Under the pieces are notes generated by a model, which made no database searches, was not told the origin of the DNA, and saw only the letters and a list, made by a program, of their open reading frames with translations. The position numbers and the translations under genes were made by a program. This document shows positions 1 through 4,695 of a stretch of 11,657 bases of DNA, piece after piece. The stretch comes from Bacilli bacterium (GTDB taxonomy: Bacteria; Bacillota_I; Bacilli_A; RF39; UBA660), in assembly GCA_016296435.1 (NCBI GenBank), contig JAEDJI010000023.1:1-11657 (forward strand), written 5' to 3'. Every line of letters starts with the position of its first letter. Position 1 is the first letter of the stretch.

Positions 1-20
1 TTATTAGTACATTATAAAAT

Positions 21-55
21 AAAAGGATAGAAAAATAAATATTTTCCATCCTTTT
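21..55 (-). terminator. Intrinsic terminator after the SASP gene
   Basis: Positions 21-28 pair with 48-55, G30 pairs with C46 and 31-34 pair with 42-45, leaving one A-C mismatch (29/47) and a 7-nt loop. Read on the minus strand, the hairpin is followed by a T-rich tract (TTTTATTTTAT). It lies about 40 bp after the SASP stop codon and closes the last transcription unit in the window. Confidence 0.85.
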
Positions 56-93
56 AGTAATTTATTTATATATCTTATAGTCGTTCATATTAA

Positions 94-303
94 CTATTTA
101 GTGTAGTTTCCACCGCTTAATTGAGACATTCCTCTTTCAACTAAACGTTTAGTGATTTCTCCACCAACTGAACCATTAGCTCTTGAAGTAGCATCTGGAC
201 CTAAATTTACACCAAATTCTCTAGCTATTTCATATTTCATAGATTCGATAGCTTGTTTAGCTCCTGGAACTACTAGCTTGCTATTTGCTTTGTTTTGATT
301 CAT
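94..303 (-). CDS. sspA: Alpha/beta-type small acid-soluble spore protein
   Basis: The 69-aa protein belongs to the alpha/beta SASP family, which coats spore DNA in the forespore, shifts it toward an A-like form and protects it from UV and chemical damage. At germination these proteins are degraded by the GPR protease. The GPR-type cleavage context KYEIAREFG lies at residues 23-31, and the DNA-binding signature regions [14 protein letters not shown] (35-48) and EITKRLVE (49-56) are present. Length is typical of the family. The start is fixed by AGGAGGTG seven bases upstream of ATG, and the stop is TAG. It follows thiI, as sspA does in B. subtilis, so the symbol rests on both family and synteny. 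A sigma-G-like promoter lies directly upstream. It is direct evidence that the organism, or its recent ancestors, formed endospores. Confidence 0.95.
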   Translation of the reverse strand: MNQNKANSKLVVPGAKQAIESMKYEIAREFGVNLGPDATSRANGSVGGEITKRLVERGMSQLSGGNYTK

Positions 304-327
304 TGTATTTCACCTCCTATACATTTA

Positions 328-356
328 TAGAATGTGATTTTTTGACAATTTCATAC
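328..356 (-). promoter_or_regulatory. Putative sigma-G promoter of the SASP gene
   Basis: On the minus strand GTATG (352-356) is followed by 17 bp and CATTCTA (328-334). These fit the forespore sigma-G pattern as I recall it, GHATR at -35 and CATWHTA at -10. The spacing puts the transcript start about 10-15 bp upstream of the strong Shine-Dalgarno. SASP genes are classic sigma-G targets, so motif and gene function agree. The call rests on motif match only. Confidence 0.6.
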
Positions 357-380
357 ATTTTTTTATTGGTAATTTTTGGC

Positions 381-1559
381 TTAAAGAATATCACTGAATT
401 GTTCTTCATCTTTTATATTTATAATCAGTGTATTATCAATGGATTCTTTTATTAATTGTTCATAATTAATTTTATTTTCTTCCTTTAAACATTTTTCATG
501 TTTTGGATTTATTACCGGGTGACGTGGAACAAATATTGTACAGCAGTCTTCATAAGGCAATATACTTGTTTCGTATGTATTTATTTTTTTCGCCATTTCT
601 ATTATTTCTAGTTTATCTAAACAAGCAACTGGTCTAATAACAGGAATTTTTACAACTTCATTTATTACTCTCATACTATTTAGTGTTTGACTTGCAACTT
701 GACCAATCGATTCACCATTTATTAAGACTAAATGCTCATTTTTATTTGCAATTTGTTCACTAATGCGATACATCATTCTTCTTAGTATTGTTACTATGTA
801 TGTAGAATCACAATTTTTATATATTTCTTCCTGTAATTTTGTTATTGACACAACATATAAATTAATATCAGTTGTATATTTTAAAAGTTCTTTGGCTAAT
901 GCTTTTACTTTTTCTCTAGCATTTAGACTAGTATGAGGAATTGCTTCAAAGTATATTGCATCTATTTTTATTCCTCTTTTTAATGCTAAATATCCTGCGA
1001 CCGGTGAGTCTATTCCACCGGACAACATTAATAATCCTTTTTGTTGGACTCCGACTGGATAACCACCGAGTCCTTTAATATCATTAAAATAAATGTATGT
1101 ATCTTCTTTATTTATTTCAATGTGTACTAATATTTCTGGATTTTCTACATCTACATTTATATTATTTATATTTTTTAAGATATGGCTTCCTATTACATGG
1201 TTAAATTCCATACTTTTTATAGGAAAATTTTTATCTCTTCTTTTAGTTTCTACTTTGAATGTTTTAAATTTTTTCTGTTTTAAGAGTTCAAGCGCTAAAA
1301 ACTTAATGTCTTCGGTATTAGTATGCGTTTTATAGCAAATATTAAACGCATGAATACCAAATGTGTTTGATACTATATCTAGTATTTCACTAGTATGTTC
1401 ATTACATATTATATACATTCTAGCATGTTCTTTTATTATTTTAGCATTATATTTTTTAATTTTTTCATTTAAATTATTATATAAAATGTTTATAAATTGT
1501 TTTCTATTATCTTTTTTAGTAGTTAGTTCTCCATATTTTATTAGGATTATATTTTCCAT
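381..1559 (-). CDS. thiI: tRNA 4-thiouridine synthase ThiI
   Basis: The 392-aa ThiI adenylates U8 of tRNA and inserts sulfur delivered by a cysteine desulfurase, giving 4-thiouridine; in some bacteria it also supplies sulfur for thiazole synthesis. The N-terminal ferredoxin-like plus THUMP region covers about residues 1-165. The PP-loop ATPase motif SGGIDSP lies at 180-186, within LMLSGGIDSPVAGY. The C-terminal region contains EDCCTIFVPRHP. There is no rhodanese extension, as in B. subtilis ThiI and unlike E. coli ThiI. The start is supported by AAGGTGA just upstream of ATG. The gene sits 39 bp after tig, behind the tig terminator, and a candidate promoter overlaps the end of tig. No terminator was found between thiI and the SASP gene, so vegetative read-through into the latter is possible. 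No cysteine desulfurase gene is in the window. Confidence 0.95.
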   Translation of the reverse strand: MENIILIKYGELTTKKDNRKQFINILYNNLNEKIKKYNAKIIKEHARMYIICNEHTSEILDIVSNTFGIHAFNICYKTHTNTEDIKFLALELLKQKKFKTFKVETKRRDKNFPIKSMEFNHVIGSHILKNINNINVDVENPEILVHIEINKEDTYIYFNDIKGLGGYPVGVQQKGLLMLSGGIDSPVAGYLALKRGIKIDAIYFEAIPHTSLNAREKVKALAKELLKYTTDINLYVVSITKLQEEIYKNCDSTYIVTILRRMMYRISEQIANKNEHLVLINGESIGQVASQTLNSMRVINEVVKIPVIRPVACLDKLEIIEMAKKINTYETSILPYEDCCTIFVPRHPVINPKHEKCLKEENKINYEQLIKESIDNTLIINIKDEEQFSDIL

Positions 1560-1574
1560 TTAGATCACCTTCTT

Positions 1575-1600
1575 AAAAAAAATAAGCAATTGCTTATTTT
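1575..1600 (-). terminator. Intrinsic terminator of tig
   Basis: A perfect 22-bp palindrome (1579-1600) with an AAGCAATTGCTT core forms a hairpin. On the minus strand it is followed by eight T residues (1575-1582). Its first arm includes part of the tig stop codon. The T-run ends just before the thiI Shine-Dalgarno. Confidence 0.8.
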
Positions 1601-1624
1601 AGTTATTTTCTTTTAAGAAATCAA
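1596..1624 (-). promoter_or_regulatory. Candidate sigma-A promoter for thiI inside the tig 3' end
   Basis: On the minus strand TTGATT (1619-1624), 17 bp and TAAAAT (1596-1601) form a good sigma-A-like promoter. The -35 lies in the last tig codons and the -10 overlaps the tig stop. A start near 1589 would fall in the middle of the tig terminator palindrome, so a thiI transcript would lack the first arm and escape termination. The DNA is AT-rich, so a chance match is possible. Confidence 0.4.
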
Positions 1625-2858
1625 TTACTTTTCTTACTTCAAGTTCATATTTTAAAGTATCTATTCCACCATACATTTCTAGTAATTGGTTTTTATCCAT
1701 TTCATATTTTTTACTTAGTTCTTCAGCTTCATGTTCTGCTTCTTCAGTTGATACTTCAATTTTTTCTTCATTTTTTATAGTATCAATGATGAATCTATAC
1801 ATAATATGTTTTTCAGCTTCAGGCTTCATTTGATTTTTTAAATCTTCTTCAGTTGTTTTAGTCATTTCATATAATGTTTCAAGTGTCATTCCTTGCATTC
1901 TTACTTGCTCTTCAAATCTTTTAATCATATGATTAACTTCATCATTTAATAGTTCTTCAGGAATATCAGTAGTAGTTTGTTTTGCTACAGCTTCAAGCAA
2001 ATCATCTATATATTTTTCTTCTGCTTCATGTTCTTTAGATGCTTCAATGTTCTTTTTAATTTCTTCTTCAAGAGTTTCTTTAGAATTTACTCCTTCAAGT
2101 CCTAAATCTTCAAAGAATTCTTCATCTAATTCTCTTTTTACTACTTCTTTTATTTCATTAACTTTTACTTTAAATGTTACTTCTTTTCCCTTTAAGTCTT
2201 CAACATGGTAATCTTCTGGAAATGTTACATTAATTTCTTTTTCTTCATCTTTCTTCATTCCAATTAGTTGTTCTTCAAATCCTGGAATGAAAGTATTTGA
2301 ACCAATTTCTAATGGATAGTTTTCTCCTTTTCCTCCGTCGAATGCAACACCGTCTTTAAATCCTTCAAAATCTATTACTGCTGTATTTGATTTTTCTACT
2401 TCACCAAATTCTTTTACAACCATTTCATTATATTTTGATAATAAGTGTTCTATTTCATGATTTATTTCTTCTTGTGTAACTTTCACTTTATCTTTTTGAA
2501 CATTTAGTCCTTTATATTTTTTAATTTTTACTTCAGGCATTGTTGTAATAACAAATTCTAATTCTACTCCTTCATCACCAATTGATTTTATATCTACTTT
2601 TGGTTCAATAATTGGAACATAGTCGCCACTACTTAGTGCTTTATCGTAAGCAGTTGGTAATAGGATATCAAGTGCATCCATGTATAAAGATTCTTTTCCT
2701 GCTTTTTTTAGATAAACATCTTTTGGTACTTTTCCTTGTCTAAATCCATCCATTTTGATGTCTTTTTTCTTTTTATCGAATGCTTTATCTATAGCATTAT
2801 CAAATTCTTCTTTTGTAAATTTAACTGTTACGTTATGTACATTGTTATTTTTTTCCAT
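1599..2858 (-). CDS. tig: Trigger factor, ribosome-associated chaperone
   Basis: Trigger factor binds ribosomal protein uL23 at the exit tunnel and shields nascent chains. This 419-aa protein has the full domain set. The N-terminal ribosome-binding domain carries the signature loop GFRQGKVP (residues 38-45). The FKBP-type peptidyl-prolyl isomerase domain spans about 157-236 (FEGFKDGVAFDGG ... PGFEEQLIGM ... FPEDY). The C-terminal helical chaperone arms, rich in Glu and Lys, run from about 240 to 419. Length is normal. AAGGAG precedes the ATG by about 10 bp. The gene is monocistronic by sequence, with a near-consensus promoter just upstream and a terminator at its stop. clpX, which often follows tig in Firmicutes, is absent; thiI is next. 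Codons favour A endings (GGA, GTA, CCA), unlike the genes right of 4.7 kb. Confidence 0.97.
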   Translation of the reverse strand: MEKNNNVHNVTVKFTKEEFDNAIDKAFDKKKKDIKMDGFRQGKVPKDVYLKKAGKESLYMDALDILLPTAYDKALSSGDYVPIIEPKVDIKSIGDEGVELEFVITTMPEVKIKKYKGLNVQKDKVKVTQEEINHEIEHLLSKYNEMVVKEFGEVEKSNTAVIDFEGFKDGVAFDGGKGENYPLEIGSNTFIPGFEEQLIGMKKDEEKEINVTFPEDYHVEDLKGKEVTFKVKVNEIKEVVKRELDEEFFEDLGLEGVNSKETLEEEIKKNIEASKEHEAEEKYIDDLLEAVAKQTTTDIPEELLNDEVNHMIKRFEEQVRMQGMTLETLYEMTKTTEEDLKNQMKPEAEKHIMYRFIIDTIKNEEKIEVSTEEAEHEAEELSKKYEMDKNQLLEMYGGIDTLKYELEVRKVIDFLKENN

Positions 2859-2882
2859 ATTATTCCTCTCCTTTTCGTTAAT

Positions 2883-2911
2883 ATTATATAATATTTATTT
2901 ATTAATATCAA
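2883..2911 (-). promoter_or_regulatory. Sigma-A promoter of tig
   Basis: On the minus strand TTGATA (2906-2911), exactly 17 bp and TATAAT (2883-2888) give a near-consensus vegetative promoter. The start codon is 24 bp downstream of the -10. The -35 box directly abuts the U-tract of the preceding terminator. This fits strong constitutive expression of tig. Confidence 0.8.
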
Positions 2912-2946
2912 GAAAAAAAGCAAATTGTTTTTTTACAATTGTGCTT
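2912..2946 (-). terminator. Intrinsic terminator of the PF06541 membrane protein gene
   Basis: On the minus strand AAGCA-C-AATTGT pairs with ACAATT-TGCTT, with one bulged C and an A-rich loop, and is followed by seven T residues (2913-2919). It begins a few bases after the upstream gene's stop codon and ends one base before the tig -35 box. Confidence 0.8.
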
Positions 2947-2952
2947 GCTTTG

Positions 2953-3669
2953 TTATTTATTTACTGGTTCTTTTTTTTCTATTTTTTGTTCTTCGACTAA
3001 TTCTTGTAGTTTTTTCTTTATTTTATCTACAACACTCATATTAGGGAATGCTTTTACAAGACGTCTAGAGAAGTATGATTTCTTTGTGAATAGGTCTCTA
3101 ATGTATTGATTGATGTCTTGAGTAGCATCTTTATTAACTGCTTTGATACTTTTTAGTGTTTTAGAGTATCCTGATACTACGATTAATGAGAAGATAAAGT
3201 CTATTATGAAGATTGTAGCAATTGCTATGCATAGAATGTTTAGTCCTGTTGGATTCATTGTTTCATATAAATCTATAAAGAAAGGATTTAAGAAATATAT
3301 TACTATTAATGATACTAATCCAAATGGTACCATTGTTTCTAAGCATATTCTTCCGTTTATATTGTATCTTCTTTTACTATAGTCCCACCATCTAGTTTTG
3401 AATAGTTTTTCCATTATGTAGCTTGTGAAATATTCTAGTAGTGAGCATATTACCATTGACATACAGAATAGTCCAAATACTGAATCTTGATATCTACTTA
3501 ATAGTATTGTTATTAGCAAACATCCTACTCCATATATTGGTATGTATGGACCAACCATGAATCCTCTGTTGTATAGTTTTTTTGTTCCGATGAATACATA
3601 GGTTGTTTCGAGTATCCATCCGATGATGGAGTATGTTATAAATAGCATAAAATATATTTGTATTTTCAT
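2953..3669 (-). CDS. PF06541-family (CmpB-like) membrane protein
   Basis: This 238-aa membrane protein matches the family often annotated 'putative ABC transporter permease' (PF06541). Its true function is not established and no ABC ATPase is nearby. Predicted helices lie near residues 4-26, 38-56, 63-83, 113-130 and 145-167. Family hallmarks are RGFMVGPYIPIYGVG (35-49), LLEYFTSYIMEKLF (77-90), the TRWWDYS motif (92-98) and NINGRICLETMVPFG (103-117). The tail after 170 is hydrophilic and Lys-rich, presumably cytoplasmic. GGAGAG lies 11-12 bp before ATG, behind its own promoter and followed by its own terminator. Third positions are strongly A/C: in about the first 130 codons 8 of 9 Gly are GGA and 7 of 8 Val are GTA. 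The family call is firm; no specific role can be assigned. Confidence 0.85.
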   Translation of the reverse strand: MKIQIYFMLFITYSIIGWILETTYVFIGTKKLYNRGFMVGPYIPIYGVGCLLITILLSRYQDSVFGLFCMSMVICSLLEYFTSYIMEKLFKTRWWDYSKRRYNINGRICLETMVPFGLVSLIVIYFLNPFFIDLYETMNPTGLNILCIAIATIFIIDFIFSLIVVSGYSKTLKSIKAVNKDATQDINQYIRDLFTKKSYFSRRLVKAFPNMSVVDKIKKKLQELVEEQKIEKKEPVNK

Positions 3670-3693
3670 TTTGTATCACTCTCCGATAATATG

Positions 3694-3723
3694 AGTATAT
3701 CAAATTAGTATAATAAAAGTAAA
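3694..3723 (-). promoter_or_regulatory. Candidate sigma-A promoter of the PF06541 gene
   Basis: On the minus strand TTTACT (3718-3723), 18 bp and TATACT (3694-3699), with an extended -10 TGA immediately before it. The predicted leader is only about 20 nt and begins almost at the Shine-Dalgarno. The -35 lies next to the U-tract of the hsp20 terminator. Confidence 0.55.
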
Positions 3724-3724
3724 G

Positions 3725-3758
3725 AAAAAAGAGAATTTTAATCTATACTAATTCTCTT
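3725..3758 (-). terminator. Intrinsic terminator overlapping the hsp20 stop codon
   Basis: On the minus strand AAGAGAAT (3751-3758) pairs with ATTCTCTT (3729-3736) and a T-run follows. The 14-nt loop contains the last hsp20 codons and the TAA stop, so the upstream arm is coding sequence. Confidence 0.75.
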
Positions 3759-4109
3759 ATTTGTATTGTTATCTTTTTGTTTTGGAATTGTTACATTTAA
3801 TATTCCATCTTTGTAGGTTGCTTTTATTTTTGTTTCTTCAATATCTCCGACGTAAAAGCTTCGTTCTAGTTTTTTATAGTTTCGTTCTCTTCTGATGTAT
3901 GTTTTATTTTCTTCTTGTACTTCATCTTTTTGTGTTGTTTTAATATTTAGGTAGCCTTTGCTGTAAGAAATGTTTATGTTTTCTTTACTAACTCCAGGTA
4001 GATCTGCTTCGATAAAGTATTTGTCATCTTTTTCATAGATATCGCATTTCATATTAATATTTTCGTTGAAAAAGTTTTCTAATGATACATTTTTTGGTAT
4101 TAAATCCAT
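3738..4109 (-). CDS. hsp20: Hsp20/alpha-crystallin small heat-shock protein
   Basis: This 123-aa small heat-shock protein is an ATP-independent holdase that binds unfolding proteins in the cytoplasm. The alpha-crystallin domain spans about residues 20-110, including FIEADLPGVSKENINI (32-47) and the closing strand signature GILNVTIPK (102-110). The C-terminal tail ends RISID, giving the IxI motif (I120, I122) used for oligomer assembly. The start is taken at 4109 because GGAGG lies five bases upstream; extending in frame to 4160 would add a hydrophobic stretch with no ribosome site. It diverges from the plus-strand membrane protein gene with only 22 bp between start codons. No CIRCE element was seen and no convincing promoter could be fixed, so regulation is unknown. 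Codons are rich in A and C endings. Confidence 0.93.
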   Translation of the reverse strand: MDLIPKNVSLENFFNENINMKCDIYEKDDKYFIEADLPGVSKENINISYSKGYLNIKTTQKDEVQEENKTYIRRERNYKKLERSFYVGDIEETKIKATYKDGILNVTIPKQKDNNTNKRISID

Positions 4110-4131
4110 ATTATCCTCCGTAAAATTAATT

Positions 4132-4509
4132 ATGAATACAACTAATAAGGAAATAGACAATTTTAATCTCCAGATAATTGCTTCATTATTATTTATTATA
4201 TCTATAATTGTTTCAATTATTCTTACTTATAGTGAAAAGCTTGAAATATTTAATATAAGTATAATAAGTAAAAGCAATAGAAACAAGATAAATATTTGTA
4301 ATAGATTTTTTGTTATATTTATAATATGCATTTTCTTATATAGTAGTTTTGTTACTAAAGATATAGTAAAAGATAAAAATGGTAATTTAGATGAACAATA
4401 CATTAGAATATTTATTAATTTAGTTACATTAGTACTTGCTTTACTTACTTTATATGTTGCAGTTAAGTATCAAAATAATATTACTGACACAGGACAAAAT
4501 GTGTTATAA
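4132..4509 (+). CDS. Small three-helix membrane protein of unknown function
   Basis: This 125-aa protein is the only plus-strand gene in the window. Three hydrophobic segments lie near residues 13-33, 58-76 and 91-112. The loop between the first two carries SKSNRNK, and the loop before the third is acidic/basic (KDIVKDKNGNLDE). I recognise no function; it resembles small unnamed membrane proteins of gut Firmicutes beginning with a DNFNLQIIAS-like segment, but that is recollection. The chosen start is ATG at 4132. The reading frame opens as far back as a TTG at 4066, inside hsp20 antisense, which is less likely. No Shine-Dalgarno precedes 4132. A TATTAT box at 4109-4114 would give a nearly leaderless mRNA. 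A good terminator follows immediately, which supports it as a real transcribed gene. Confidence 0.6.
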   Translation: MNTTNKEIDNFNLQIIASLLFIISIIVSIILTYSEKLEIFNISIISKSNRNKINICNRFFVIFIICIFLYSSFVTKDIVKDKNGNLDEQYIRIFINLVTLVLALLTLYVAVKYQNNITDTGQNVL

Positions 4510-4547
4510 AAGACTTAACCATTAGAAAGTTAAGCCTTATTTTTTAT
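4510..4547 (+). terminator. Intrinsic terminator of the plus-strand gene
   Basis: CTTAAC (4514-4519) pairs with GTTAAG (4529-4534). The stem extends through AAG/CTT (4510-4512 with 4536-4538) past one A-C mismatch, then ATTTTTT follows (4539-4545). It begins directly after the TAA stop. Confidence 0.7.
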
Positions 4548-4630
4548 ATTTAATTAATAAGGGAAAAAGAATAGACAAAGCAAAAGAAATCTAATTATCA
4601 ATTTTCACTTATTTCATAACTACAATTATC

Positions 4631-4658
4631 TTTGTTAAAAGTCTATATTATATAAACA
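4631..4658 (+). other. Candidate dif-like XerC/XerD site (weak)
   Basis: The 11-bp TTATATAAACA (4648-4658) matches 9 of 11 positions of the B. subtilis dif XerD half-site as I recall it (TTATGTAAACT). It is preceded by a 6-bp spacer, TCTATA, and a poor XerC half (4631-4641, about 3-4 of 11 matching). Sequence alone would be weak in DNA this AT-rich. The reason for listing it is position: it lies in the convergent intergenic region where codon third-base composition switches strand. Confidence 0.25.
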
Positions 4659-4668
4659 ATTACAATAT

Positions 4669-4695
4669 TAAAAAAGTACTTTTTCAAGTACTTTT
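4669..4695 (-). terminator. Intrinsic terminator of the cadherin-like protein gene
   Basis: Arms 4672-4681 (AAAAGTACTT) and 4686-4695 (AAGTACTTTT) form a perfect 10-bp stem with a 4-nt loop. Six T residues follow on the minus strand (4670-4675). The upstream arm touches the TAA stop at 4694-4696. The symmetric stem might also slow plus-strand transcripts. Confidence 0.85.

Noticed and set aside
360..380. Riboswitch or terminator between thiI and the SASP gene
   Set aside because: No stable hairpin with a T-run was found, and the bases there are accounted for by the sigma-G-like promoter.
1093..1563. Plus-strand hydrophobic frames opposite thiI
   Set aside because: They are antisense shadows of thiI with no start signals or family features.
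1579..1600. Perfect palindrome as a repressor operator
   Set aside because: The following eight-T run on the coding strand and the position at the tig stop codon explain it as a terminator.
2755..3000. Plus-strand frame across the tig start
   Set aside because: It runs through the tig promoter, a terminator and Lys-rich coding sequence in antisense; the Phe/Leu/Ser composition is an artefact.
2953..3669. Functional ABC transporter permease
   Set aside because: The label comes from the family name only; there is no ATPase or binding-protein gene nearby and the topology is not that of a typical permease.
4066..4131. N-terminal extension of the plus-strand membrane protein from TTG at 4066
   Set aside because: The extra 22 codons overlap the hsp20 coding region, have no ribosome site, and the ATG at 4132 gives a natural membrane-protein start.
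4110..4160. Longer hsp20 start at 4160
   Set aside because: It would add a hydrophobic stretch foreign to the family, while ATG at 4109 has GGAGG at ideal spacing.
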